From: Planctomycetaceae bacterium
GTDB lineage: Bacteria > Planctomycetota > Planctomycetia > Planctomycetales > Planctomycetaceae
DNA length: 64,000 nt
Reading direction: 5' to 3'
NCBI GenBank assembly: GCA_041398825.1
Contig: JAWKTX010000006.1
Coordinates: 124,001 to 188,000 of the forward strand
The stretch's first letter is position 1; each line of letters opens with the position of its first letter. Positions 36,838 to 44,147 of the stretch are shown here, piece by piece. The notes beneath the pieces are model-generated. The model was given only the letters and a program-made list of their open reading frames with translations, was not told the DNA's origin and did no database searches. The position numbers and the translations under genes were made by a program.

Positions 36838-38577
36838 ATGGCAGAACGCAGAATTGGCCCATTTCTGATCGAAAAGCAGCTCGGCGCGGGAGGCATGGGA
36901 ATCGTCTACCTCGCAACATACGAGCCGGCGGGCAAAAAGGTTGCACTCAAGGTACTGACGCCAGCGCTGTCTTCTGACGCCAAACTGCTCAAAAGATTTG
37001 AACGCGAAATTGACATTCTGAAGAAGATGAGTCACCCGAACATCGTCAAGTACTACGGCGGGGGTACCAAAGACGGCCAGCGATACTATGCAATGGAATT
37101 TGTCGACGGAGGTTCACTCCAGGACGTCCTGAAGAAACGCGGACGGCTCAATGTCGAGCAAACGATTCAGGTCGGTCGACAACTCTGTGCAGCACTCGAA
37201 CACGCTCACAACGCGGGGATTATCCATCGCGATCTGAAGCCGGCAAATCTGTTCATCAGTCGCAAGGGAAGACTCAAGCTGGGAGACTTTGGCATCGCCC
37301 GTGATACCGAAGCCACCGCACTCACTGCCGCAGGTAAAACGGTTGGCACGTATGCCTACATGGCTCCCGAACAGATTCACGGTAACGCCCCCATATCAAG
37401 AAAAACCGACCTGTACGCAACCGGCTGCCTTCTCTACGAAATCCTGACTGGGGAGACTCCGTTTCTGGCAGACAATCCGGCAGAAATGCTGATCCAACAT
37501 CTGAATGACGACCCGCACAACGTACGAGAGTTCAATAAAGACTGCCCCATCTGGCTGGACGAACTCATCGATCGAATGCTGTCGAAGAACCCGGACGAAC
37601 GACCGTACGATGCACTCGCTGTGCATACGGAACTCAGCGAGATGCTGCGCAAGTTGACGCATTCAGAGGCCGTTGCTTCGACCATGCCACGGTCTTTCAT
37701 GGCGAGCGATATGCAGGACAACATCGACACGGTGATCGTCGGTCAATCAACGATCGCCGCAGCGACCGAATCTGCCACCGACAAACCCAGGAAGAAGAAA
37801 AAGAAGAAGCGTGATCAGAGTCCATTTTACGAGAGAACCTGGTTTCTGCTCACGTGCCTCGGGCTGTTGATTGGCGGCGCCGTCTGGTTTTCTCTGCCAC
37901 CAGGCGAAGAGACGCTTTACGAACTGTGCAGGCAGACCTGGCAAAGCAACGAAACAATGGTCCGCCGGGACGGCCGTCAGAATCACATGCTTTCCTATCT
38001 GGAACGATTTCCTGAAGGCACCCATGCTTCCGAAATTCAACAGTGGGCGAACGAGATCGCCGCAGACACCTACGAACAAAAAAGGAATCCGCAAAAGGAA
38101 CACGATTTTGAAATCGCCTACTGGGAAGCAAGGGAGAAAGAAGACGAAATCACAGATTCAAAGAAGGGAAATCTGCTCGAACCCCTGCTGATGTATCACG
38201 CCGTCGTGAAAGCGACGGAGAACAATTCGGACGCCATCATCGTAAATATCGCGGCCAACCGGCGAGTCGCACAACTTCGCGAGCAACTACTCGACTCCCC
38301 CGATCGCACGGCAACGATTCGACAGTATTTGCTTCACGCAGAATTGATGCAGAAAGAAGGCAATCCCAGCGCAGCGGCTTTCATATGGTTTCATTTTCGT
38401 GAGGTCTTCTATGGCGTTCGGGAAGTTGAAGAGTTTTATCTTTACGCCCGAGATCGCAGCCACGGGAAAACCAGCGAAGTGCCAAACCCGCCCGCCCCGC
38501 CTTCTAACCTGAAGGACATCCCGCTCTCTTCCGGCAATGATCCCGAAGAATCATCCGGGAACCAGGACATTCGGTAG
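36838..38577 (+). CDS. Ser/Thr protein kinase with TM segment and extracytoplasmic helical domain
   Basis: 579 residues. The kinase domain fills about 5-265: glycine loop L-G-A-G-G-M-G-I-V-Y, Lys in V-A-L-K-V-L, H-R-D-L-K-P-A-N, D-F-G-I-A-R and M-A-P-E-Q. All catalytic residues are present. A basic juxtamembrane stretch (K-P-R-K-K-K-K-K-K-R) precedes a TM helix at about 337-357 (F-L-L-T-C-L-G-L-L-I-G-G-A-V-W-F). The outer 220 residues are helical and charged, with no named domain. This is a PknB-like receptor kinase without PASTA domains. It lies just upstream of the tRNA-Arg gene that marks the island boundary and belongs to the core genome. Confidence 0.92.
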   Translation: MAERRIGPFLIEKQLGAGGMGIVYLATYEPAGKKVALKVLTPALSSDAKLLKRFEREIDILKKMSHPNIVKYYGGGTKDGQRYYAMEFVDGGSLQDVLKKRGRLNVEQTIQVGRQLCAALEHAHNAGIIHRDLKPANLFISRKGRLKLGDFGIARDTEATALTAAGKTVGTYAYMAPEQIHGNAPISRKTDLYATGCLLYEILTGETPFLADNPAEMLIQHLNDDPHNVREFNKDCPIWLDELIDRMLSKNPDERPYDALAVHTELSEMLRKLTHSEAVASTMPRSFMASDMQDNIDTVIVGQSTIAAATESATDKPRKKKKKKRDQSPFYERTWFLLTCLGLLIGGAVWFSLPPGEETLYELCRQTWQSNETMVRRDGRQNHMLSYLERFPEGTHASEIQQWANEIAADTYEQKRNPQKEHDFEIAYWEAREKEDEITDSKKGNLLEPLLMYHAVVKATENNSDAIIVNIAANRRVAQLREQLLDSPDRTATIRQYLLHAELMQKEGNPSAAAFIWFHFREVFYGVREVEEFYLYARDRSHGKTSEVPNPPAPPSNLKDIPLSSGNDPEESSGNQDIR

Positions 38578-38787
38578 CAATCAGACTTTCCGCACGCTCA
38601 GCGAAAGGCCCCGTTCCGGCAAGCCCGGTTTTCCCAAACCGAACCATTGAGATAAAACGCCTGTCTCCCTTTGGTACATCACTTGAGATTCACTCCAAAA
38701 TCGATAACATTCCGCTCCGGAGCGTCTCGGCAAATGCCGAAACTCCAAACGGAATGTCTCTCTTCGGGAGACTTCCTGTCTCGTTTT

Positions 38788-38861
38788 GCATCCGTAGCTC
38801 AATTGGATAGAGCGTCGGTCTTCGGAACCGAAGGTTCCAGGTTCGAGCCCTGGCGGGTGTA
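38788..38861 (+). tRNA. tRNA-Arg (anticodon UCG)
   Basis: 74 nt, CCA not encoded. Acceptor GCATCCG pairs with CGGGTGT (first pair G-U), D-arm GCTC/GAGC, anticodon stem TCGGT/ACCGA with the 7-nt loop CTTCGGA, so the anticodon is TCG (reads CGA and other CGN). Variable loop AGGTT, T-stem CCAGG/CCTGG with loop TTCGAGC, discriminator A. The 3' 47 bases are repeated at 51664-51710, marking this gene as the insertion site of the island; the gene stays complete because the element supplies the 3' part. Confidence 0.95.
38815..38861 (+). repeat. Left attachment repeat (attL), within tRNA-Arg
   Basis: The 47-bp repeat begins in the anticodon stem and ends at the discriminator base. It differs from the right copy only at 38835 (T here, C at 51684), in the variable loop. 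Crossover must have occurred within it. Confidence 0.9.
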
Positions 38862-38866
38862 CTCTA

Positions 38867-38898
38867 GGCGTAAGGGCGATGGTCCTTACGCCTTTTTT
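38867..38898 (+). terminator. Terminator of tRNA-Arg brought by the island
   Basis: GGCGTAAGG (38867-38875) pairs with CCTTACGCC (38884-38892), followed by six T. It lies 5 nt after the tRNA, inside the island, and so replaces the terminator displaced to 51749. Confidence 0.85.
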
Positions 38899-39006
38899 GT
38901 TTAAGTGACCGCCCGAACGCCGTGGTCTCGGCCAAGATTCCATACGGCGCCCGGACAGCCAAGGCCCATTGTACCCGCGAGGTTAGTTGAACGGGAAGGT
39001 ACTCCG

Positions 39007-39186
39007 GTGAGCAAAGAAGAATCTGAGCCGACTCCAAAGATGAACGAACAGGTCAATCGGATTTTTTATGAGGTTGCGGGTGTAACAGCTCTTGGGCAAC
39101 GCCAAGACGCTTTTTTGTCGGTCGAATCACTAATTCAGGCTGGACAGTCAGATCCAGATCGAACGGAGGCTTCGGAAGAAGGCTGA
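39007..39186 (+). CDS. Small hypothetical island protein
   Basis: 59 residues from GTG 39007, which has GGAAGG about 7 nt upstream. The frame is open further upstream but there crosses the region next to the tRNA terminator. The protein is acidic and probably helical (N-E-Q-V-N-R-I-F-Y-E-V-A-G-V). No family is recognised. It is the first gene after the tRNA, where an integrase or excisionase would be expected, but it resembles neither. Confidence 0.5.
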   Translation: MSKEESEPTPKMNEQVNRIFYEVAGVTALGQRQDAFLSVESLIQAGQSDPDRTEASEEG

Positions 39187-39206
39187 TTTCGCGGCGACGT
39201 AATGGG

Positions 39207-39234
39207 CCCGCTGATGGTTGCAGCCATCAACGGG
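39207..39234 (+). promoter_or_regulatory. Small hairpin upstream of the 39272 gene
   Basis: CCCG-C-TGATGG pairs with CCATCA-A-CGGG (39207-39234), with bulged bases on each side. No T-tract follows, so it is either a weak terminator of the 59-aa gene or a leader structure. Confidence 0.35.
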
Positions 39235-39271
39235 CGGGTTCTGAAGGCCCACTACCTTTCACGGAGGAATT

Positions 39272-39595
39272 ATGGAACCAACAGATTTGCAGATCTGCGA
39301 GCGGATACTCGCAAACCTCGTTCAGCTAGCACAGGAAATCGATGATGAATTGAAGGGCCGGAAATTATCCCTCAATGAATCCTTCAAGTCCTTCAAGAAA
39401 CAGTTGGAAGCGGTATGGAAGCCACTCAGGGCAGACAAAATTGACGATCTGTATCTCACTCCCGCAGTTGCAGAGGCTATCGCTCACCTCAACGGCGAAA
39501 GCGGAATTGTTAGGTCCCGTTGGGCTTTAGAAGAAGCCTTGGAAGAGGTTCGCGACGAACTGAAACGACTCGGGTATTTACTCGACCGAAATTAG
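39272..39595 (+). CDS. Hypothetical helical island protein
   Basis: 107 residues with an excellent ribosome site (GGAGG, 4 nt before the ATG). The sequence is charged and predicted helical, with a likely coiled coil at the end (L-E-E-A-L-E-E-V-R-D-E-L-K-R-L-G). It could be a small DNA- or protein-binding partner of the XRE regulator that follows 50 nt downstream, but no family is recognised. Confidence 0.65.
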   Translation: MEPTDLQICERILANLVQLAQEIDDELKGRKLSLNESFKSFKKQLEAVWKPLRADKIDDLYLTPAVAEAIAHLNGESGIVRSRWALEEALEEVRDELKRLGYLLDRN

Positions 39596-39645
39596 CTTTG
39601 AAATATCGACAACCAACACGCGATAGTGTAATCTGGAGAGTACAA

Positions 39646-39900
39646 TTGTCGAAGCCTAAACCCACAAAGCAGGACGAAACCGTGGACAACTTCCTTCAGT
39701 TCATCCGTGATTACTTCGACGAGCCAACGGCCAAACCGAAGATGACGGTTGCAAGAGAAGCAGGAATCTCCCGGGTCTATCTTCACGACCTTATCGAGGG
39801 AAATAAAACCGACCCATCACTGGCGGTTTCGATCCGTATTGCCAGGGCCATGGGAACAACGCTGGAAAAAATCCTAAGGGACAGTGTAATCCACAGTTGA
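39646..39900 (+). CDS. XRE-family helix-turn-helix regulator
   Basis: 84 residues from TTG 39646, chosen because GGAG lies 7 nt upstream; the open frame extends further back but overlaps the preceding gene. The helix-turn-helix is M-T-V-A-R-E-A-G-I-S-R-V-Y-L-H-D-L-I-E-G then K-T-D-P-S-L (XRE/Cro type), followed by A-R-A-M-G-T-T-L-E-K-I-L. Such proteins repress their own promoter and act as the control switch of prophages, islands and restriction or toxin modules. It is followed by two hairpins, the second a good terminator. Confidence 0.82.
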   Translation: MSKPKPTKQDETVDNFLQFIRDYFDEPTAKPKMTVAREAGISRVYLHDLIEGNKTDPSLAVSIRIARAMGTTLEKILRDSVIHS

Positions 39901-39924
39901 CAGCGTTCTCTCTGGAGAACTATA

Positions 39925-39948
39925 ACCCGCCCCGCCACGACGGCGGGT
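39925..39948 (+). terminator. Hairpin directly after the XRE gene
   Basis: ACCCGCC (39925-39931) pairs with GGCGGGT (39942-39948), followed by GTTTG. It is the first of two consecutive hairpins and is weaker than the next. Confidence 0.5.
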
Positions 39949-39962
39949 GTTTGAAACATGTT

Positions 39963-40000
39963 CAGCCCGCCGAACCGTGACAGGATCGGCGGGCTGTTTT
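39963..40000 (+). terminator. Rho-independent terminator after the XRE unit
   Basis: CAGCCCGCCGA (39963-39973) pairs perfectly with TCGGCGGGCTG (39986-39996) around a 12-nt loop and is followed by TTTTCG. It ends the 39007-39900 transcript. Confidence 0.85.
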
Positions 40001-40386
40001 CGTTTCACGTCAGCAAGAAGCCGCACGAGTCACTCGCCTCAACCGATGCCGATCCTTTTTCGCCAGTGACGCCCTTTACTTCTTCGGGGTGGTCTGGTGG
40101 TTCGGAACCACGGCTGGCGATGCCAAGACTGCAGGCGGTCGGATAAGAGCAGCTGCTGAGCAACATTGCTTTGTGAATCCTCCGACCATGTTTCTGATTG
40201 CGACGCCCTCGTCGCAGTTGCCCCCGATATGGACATCAGCGTTTTCACCCGGACTGGAAAACCGCCTTTCTGGGGGAAGATTCGCCCGATTTGAACGGAG
40301 TATGCGGGAAGTGTTGACTGTGTCTCGGCCCCACATCGCTTCGCCAGCCTTTAACTATCGACGACCAGGTCGACCCGCCGAACCAG
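40001..40386. other. Island segment with no supported gene
   Basis: About 390 bases. Open frames run in several phases on both strands (for example 40089-40604 plus and 40076-40336 minus), but none has a ribosome site or a recognisable product. It may be degraded phage sequence. Confidence 0.4.
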
Positions 40387-40686
40387 TTGTTCGACGCGTC
40401 CGTGACGACCGACCGACAAATCGCTTTGACGGTCTGGAAAGTCGTTTCTCTTTCGGCGAACCAGCGCTGGCAAGTGTTGACGGCGTCGGTCCCTCCGGAA
40501 ACGTTCAGCGTCAACGCGGCCAGAATCGTGGCCGAATTCATTGGTCGGATTCGCCGAGCTCAAACGACGCCGGCGGGTTCCGGGACTGTCGCGATTTTGC
40601 ATAGCGAACGCGACGCCGTGTTGCTGTTTTCCGAAGCTGCCAATCTGCTTTGGTTATCTCGTTTCGTGGCGGACGTTGCCGCCTGA
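40387..40686 (+). CDS. Hypothetical island protein upstream of csrA
   Basis: 99 residues if started at TTG 40387; the frame is open back to 40318. The protein has a hydrophobic, regular pattern (A-L-T-V-W-K-V-V-S-L-S-A-N and V-A-I-L-H-S-E-R-D-A-V-L-L-F-S-E-A) suggesting a small alpha/beta fold. No family is recognised. It ends 53 nt before csrA and could be cotranscribed. Competing frames exist, so the call is tentative. Confidence 0.4.
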   Translation: MFDASVTTDRQIALTVWKVVSLSANQRWQVLTASVPPETFSVNAARIVAEFIGRIRRAQTTPAGSGTVAILHSERDAVLLFSEAANLLWLSRFVADVAA

Positions 40687-40738
40687 TGTGTTCCGCGCCG
40701 ATCCCCGGTGCAATCCTTTGTGAATGGAGTCGCAAACC

Positions 40739-40924
40739 ATGTTAGTACTGAACAGGAAACAATTCGAAACGATTCATATCGGCGACGACGTCGTGATTCG
40801 AATTCAGGCCATCAAGGGAAGTTCGGTCCGTGTTGCCATCGAAGCGCCGCCGACGGTTCGGATCGTTCGTGGTGAATTGACAGTGTCGATGCCTCAACCT
40901 CAATTGACGAAAGCAGAATCATGA
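40739..40924 (+). CDS. csrA: CsrA-family RNA-binding carbon storage regulator
   Basis: 61 residues from ATG 40739, with GGAG 9 nt upstream. The sequence follows CsrA closely: M-L-V-L-N-R-K start, E-T-I-H-I-G-D-D-V-V-I-R-I-Q, I-K-G-S-S-V-R-V-A-I-E-A-P and a basic end at V-R-I-V-R-G-E-L. CsrA dimers bind GGA motifs in mRNA leaders and block or change translation; the conserved L4 and the R-V-A-I-E-A-P strand are intact, while the second RNA-contacting Arg is present in I-V-R. Being carried on an island, it may retune host or element mRNAs. Its stop overlaps the next ORF (ATGA). Confidence 0.92.
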   Translation: MLVLNRKQFETIHIGDDVVIRIQAIKGSSVRVAIEAPPTVRIVRGELTVSMPQPQLTKAES

Positions 40925-41028
40925 AAGTCTATGAACTCATAACAGAACTCTTGAAAGTGCCCGCGGTCCGCCCACTGCGATCAGTAGTGGAGCCTTTCGA
41001 GTTTCTGGCGGAAGAATTGCGGCCATGA
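40921..41028 (+). CDS. 35-residue ORF coupled to csrA
   Basis: ATG 40921 overlaps the csrA stop by 4 nt (ATGA), the arrangement of translational coupling. The product starts M-K-V-Y-E-L-I-T-E-L-L-K-V-P-A and ends E-E-L-R-P. The opening resembles small proteins beginning M-K-V-x-E-L-I-x-x-L-x-K found in phages, here perhaps truncated. No function can be assigned. Confidence 0.5.
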   Translation: MKVYELITELLKVPAVRPLRSVVEPFEFLAEELRP

Positions 41029-41292
41029 TTCGTCAAATTGCTATTCAGTCTTGTCTGGTTCGGATTCTGTTGGCGTTTCTACGAAGTTGCTGCGAACTGC
41101 TACAAGTAACCAACCGGCAAGATTTCCGGTCGCGTATTTATACCGTGGGTGGTTGAAGCAGCCAGTATCGTGGGATGTGTTGACAACGATATCTTCGGGT
41201 AGCAGAATCTGCCTCGTTACCACACGAATGATTTCCAGATCATTTAGTGTGATTGTTCAGCGACTCAATGAACCTTGTTAACTGGCAAAAAA

Positions 41293-42168
41293 ATGACTGA
41301 ACCCATAGGCAAGCCTGACCCAGAATTGGATGCCATTCGCCAGCGAGTGCTTCCCGCACTGAAGGACGATCTTGAATCGTGGGCAAAACGGCGGTTTTGG
41401 ATCTTACTTGTTATCGGTGCATTAATTGCAACTTCTACGTTTTGGGTGGTCTTGAACTCTGCAGTGGAATCTGTGGTTCAAAAGGAAATGGCATCGAAGC
41501 AAGCAGTGATCAATGCAATCGTCGGACAAACGGAATCAATGACCGGACGACTCATTGACACCACGCTCTCGGATAGCCGTAAGGCTCAAGAAGCCGCCGC
41601 CAAGGCAGAAATCGCGGCGGCGAATGCAAACGAATCCCAAGACCTTTTGACGAAACAGGTGAATGAAGCAATTCACCGTAGTCAGGCACTCAATGATGAG
41701 ACCAAGGCTGCGCTCGACGAATTAGCTCAACTTAAGACAGTTCTATCACAGATGAAAATCCGCCAATCCGAGGTTCTCAACCAGATCGAAAAAGGAAACG
41801 AACTTTCACTTCAGTTTGATAAAGAGTTGCAGAACCTTGTCATCGTTCAGGAAGTGGAAGTTCTGAATGACGAGAAGTCCAAGATTACTCTGACTGTGGA
41901 TGTCAAACCCGAAGCGAAAGCGGATCGCGAGAGACTCTTAGCGAAAGTCGAAAGAGTGGTATACAACTTCGACCCGCGATGGTTCCAAGACTCACGCAAA
42001 GAAATTGTGGATGCTTCAGCTCGCTACCAGCAAATCATGACAATTTGGGGTTCAACGATGTTTACTGCTGAGATTGTGACACATGACCCCGACCGAACCA
42101 TCCTCCGTGGCGGTATGCTTGATACTGCCAATAGCAAAGTCTTTGAGTTGCCACCTTACCAAGAATAG
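41293..42168 (+). CDS. Membrane coiled-coil protein with YEATS-like C-terminal domain
   Basis: 291 residues from ATG 41293; a TTG six codons upstream is possible, and neither has a clear ribosome site. One TM helix at about 35-56 (F-W-I-L-L-V-I-G-A-L-I-A-T-S-T-F-W-V-V-L) is followed by a long coiled coil (about 60-180, Ala/Glu/Gln-rich heptads). The last 90 residues are beta-rich: V-V-Y-N-F-D-P-R-W-F, then W-G-S-T-M-F-T-A-E-I-V. This order resembles the prokaryotic YEATS-like (pYEATS) domain found in conflict systems, but the match is by eye. The PIN-like RNase gene follows 36 nt downstream, so I infer a sensor/effector pair. Base use is AT-rich compared with the core genome. Confidence 0.6.
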   Translation: MTEPIGKPDPELDAIRQRVLPALKDDLESWAKRRFWILLVIGALIATSTFWVVLNSAVESVVQKEMASKQAVINAIVGQTESMTGRLIDTTLSDSRKAQEAAAKAEIAAANANESQDLLTKQVNEAIHRSQALNDETKAALDELAQLKTVLSQMKIRQSEVLNQIEKGNELSLQFDKELQNLVIVQEVEVLNDEKSKITLTVDVKPEAKADRERLLAKVERVVYNFDPRWFQDSRKEIVDASARYQQIMTIWGSTMFTAEIVTHDPDRTILRGGMLDTANSKVFELPPYQE

Positions 42169-42204
42169 CCAGCTAACGATGCTGAACACGTCGGGTCTGA
42201 ATCA

Positions 42205-43419
42205 ATGAGAACGAAGTTCCCCGGACACTTTCGCCCAACTGACGCAGAATTTGAAGACCTTTGGCAAAATGCAACCATAGTCCTCGATACGAGTGTGTTG
42301 CTCAACCTGTATCGCATCTCATCAACCGCGGCTAACGAATTCTTAGATCTGCTAGGCGCGTATCGAGATAGACTTTGGATTCCGCATCATGTGGCAAAGG
42401 AATATCTAAAAAACCGCACCACCGTGATCGGCAAAGAATGTAAGAAATACTTAAAGCTCATTGGTGACTTGGAGTCAATGGTAGATGCTATTGAAGGGGA
42501 GAAATCGCATCCCTTCGTGCCGGAAGACTTGGCGAATCGATTCAAAGACATCGCTGAAGAATTAAAAGCGGCATTGACTGGAAGCGAAGATGACCATCGA
42601 GGTCTTTTGAGCAATGATAGAATTCGTGATGCGATAGAAGGGCTTTTCAATGGACGCGTTGGTGAAGCGTGGACTGAGGACCGGTTGCAGCAGGTATACA
42701 CTGAAGGCAAGGAGAGGTACGAAAACAAGGTTCCACCTGGATTCGCCGATCTAAAAGAAAAACCAGAGCCGGACCGATACGGCGACTTGGTGATTTGGTT
42801 GCAAGTCATTGAATGGTCTGAATCACAATCAAAGCATGTGATCATGCTGACCAATGACAAAAAAGAAGATTGGTTTGAAGAGGCATCTGGCAGGACCTTA
42901 GGCCCACTACCGCAGTTGCGTTTTGAATTTGCGGAAAAGACCAACAAGACGGTGTATCTCTATTCCCCATCTCAGTTCATTGGACTTGCGAATAGTCGGG
43001 GTGAACAAGTCTCAGAGAATACCATCAATGAAGTAGCAAAATTAGAGGAAAGCGGAACGAGTTCATCCGAACGAGCACCAAGGCCAGATGCAGATCTGGT
43101 GAAGTGGCTGCAGGAGATCGTTTGGAATAGTTTAGCTCCGCGTATGGGAGATTACATACTCGATTCATCGAGGAAGTTGGTCCAACGTGGGATTCCATTT
43201 GCTGCTCAAAGGAAGAGAATTCACCGTGACGTCATTGGGAGGCTTAGGAAAGATATCGATGACATTTTGGCTCATAGTGTGCAGAATACCCTTGAGCATA
43301 GTATTGCTACTGACCTTCTTGACGCTGTTGGACTCATTTGTTTAGGCCGACTCTCAGTACACTTAGAGAACACTATTGTAAGTGTTTTTCCGGAGTTCTT
43401 GGAAGAATCCGAGGACTAG
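42205..43419 (+). CDS. PIN-like (PIN_8/DUF4935) ribonuclease-type protein
   Basis: 404 residues. The N-terminal 270 residues look like the PIN_8/DUF4935 family: I-V-L-D-T-S-V-L-L-N-L-Y-R near residue 26 has the first catalytic Asp, W-I-P-H-H-V-A-K-E-Y-L the conserved Glu, and R-Y-G-D-L-V-I-W-L then V-I-M-L-T-N-D-K-K-E-D-W-F the last acidic residues. PIN proteins are Mg-dependent RNases, frequent in toxin and phage-defence modules. A linker (S-G-T-S-S-S-E-R-A) leads to a helical C-terminal domain of about 120 residues with no name. It is probably cotranscribed with the preceding membrane protein. The 3' end meets the convergent phage-like gene 8 nt away. Confidence 0.8.
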   Translation: MRTKFPGHFRPTDAEFEDLWQNATIVLDTSVLLNLYRISSTAANEFLDLLGAYRDRLWIPHHVAKEYLKNRTTVIGKECKKYLKLIGDLESMVDAIEGEKSHPFVPEDLANRFKDIAEELKAALTGSEDDHRGLLSNDRIRDAIEGLFNGRVGEAWTEDRLQQVYTEGKERYENKVPPGFADLKEKPEPDRYGDLVIWLQVIEWSESQSKHVIMLTNDKKEDWFEEASGRTLGPLPQLRFEFAEKTNKTVYLYSPSQFIGLANSRGEQVSENTINEVAKLEESGTSSSERAPRPDADLVKWLQEIVWNSLAPRMGDYILDSSRKLVQRGIPFAAQRKRIHRDVIGRLRKDIDDILAHSVQNTLEHSIATDLLDAVGLICLGRLSVHLENTIVSVFPEFLEESED

Positions 43420-43427
43420 CTCGAAAA

Positions 43428-44147
43428 CTAACGGGCGTCGGGCGATACGGTTAGTTTCCCGCTGAAGTAGGTTCGCGTCGGCGTTCCTGTTCTGACGACG
43501 TCGTATTCGTACACGGGACCGACGCGACCCTTCGCGGTTTCTGTCGCGGCGAATTCGATGGTTACGGTCAGAACGTCCGACGCATAGTTTAGCGCGGCGA
43601 CCGTGCCTTCGATTCGACTGGTCGTGTCCTTGCCAATCATCGCGAAGATTGACAGGTTTTCGACGCCGACGGCGTCCATCAGTGTGAACAGCGAACCGCC
43701 GACATCCGAAACGCCGACCGACAACGCGTTGCCCTGAGAATCCAGATGGTCGTCCCCGTGCTTCAAAATAATCTGGCCGCCCGGTTTTACGTTGCCGTTC
43801 ACGGTAACCGGCGCGCCCGATAGTTTGGTCGTTTGCGATTCGATTCGTGAGAGTTGCGCCGCGTTCTGAAAGATCATCGCGGAATCGGCCGCGCCGTCGG
43901 CCGTCACTTTCAAAAGCAACTGGTCGACGTTGGTTTTCGAACCTGCGATCGTTATTTCGTAGACTCCGCTGGTTCCGATTTCGGCGGGCGTGCCAGGAGA
44001 AGCGACGACGACCCACGCGCCAGAACCTGTTTTGCTCCAGGCTTCCAGAGTCACTTCCAGACCGCTGGCAAACCATTCCGGCGACGCGCTCGAGACCATC
44101 GGGAAAGACACGTAAAGCGGACTTCCCGCCGTGAATGGTGACAACAT
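43428..44147 (-). CDS. Phage tail-like structural protein
   Basis: 239 residues, rich in Gly, Ser, Thr and Val with alternating beta character and few charged clusters. The start resembles modular phage fibre or baseplate proteins (F-T-A-G-S-P-L-Y-V-S-F, then W-V-V-V-A-S-P-G-T-P-A-E-I). Its ATG overlaps the stop of the upstream gene by 1 nt (TAATG), so it is the last of a three-gene minus-strand operon (45711 to 43428). No named family is recognised. The assignment to a tail or receptor-binding role comes from composition and context. Confidence 0.6.
   Translation of the reverse strand: MLSPFTAGSPLYVSFPMVSSASPEWFASGLEVTLEAWSKTGSGAWVVVASPGTPAEIGTSGVYEITIAGSKTNVDQLLLKVTADGAADSAMIFQNAAQLSRIESQTTKLSGAPVTVNGNVKPGGQIILKHGDDHLDSQGNALSVGVSDVGGSLFTLMDAVGVENLSIFAMIGKDTTSRIEGTVAALNYASDVLTVTIEFAATETAKGRVGPVYEYDVVRTGTPTRTYFSGKLTVSPDAR

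Noticed and set aside
36347..36946. Minus-strand open frame of about 200 codons in the gap before the second kinase gene
   Set aside because: No ribosome site, no recognisable family, no codon bias, and it overlaps the start of a certain kinase gene on the other strand.
38905..39186. Integrase or excisionase next to the tRNA
   Set aside because: The ORF here has no tyrosine recombinase motifs (R...H-x-x-R...Y) and is far too short. No such motif was seen in any island ORF.
40089..40604. 171-codon plus-strand frame before csrA
   Set aside because: Arg/Pro-rich composition typical of an off-frame read; the overlapping frame starting at 40387 has better protein character.
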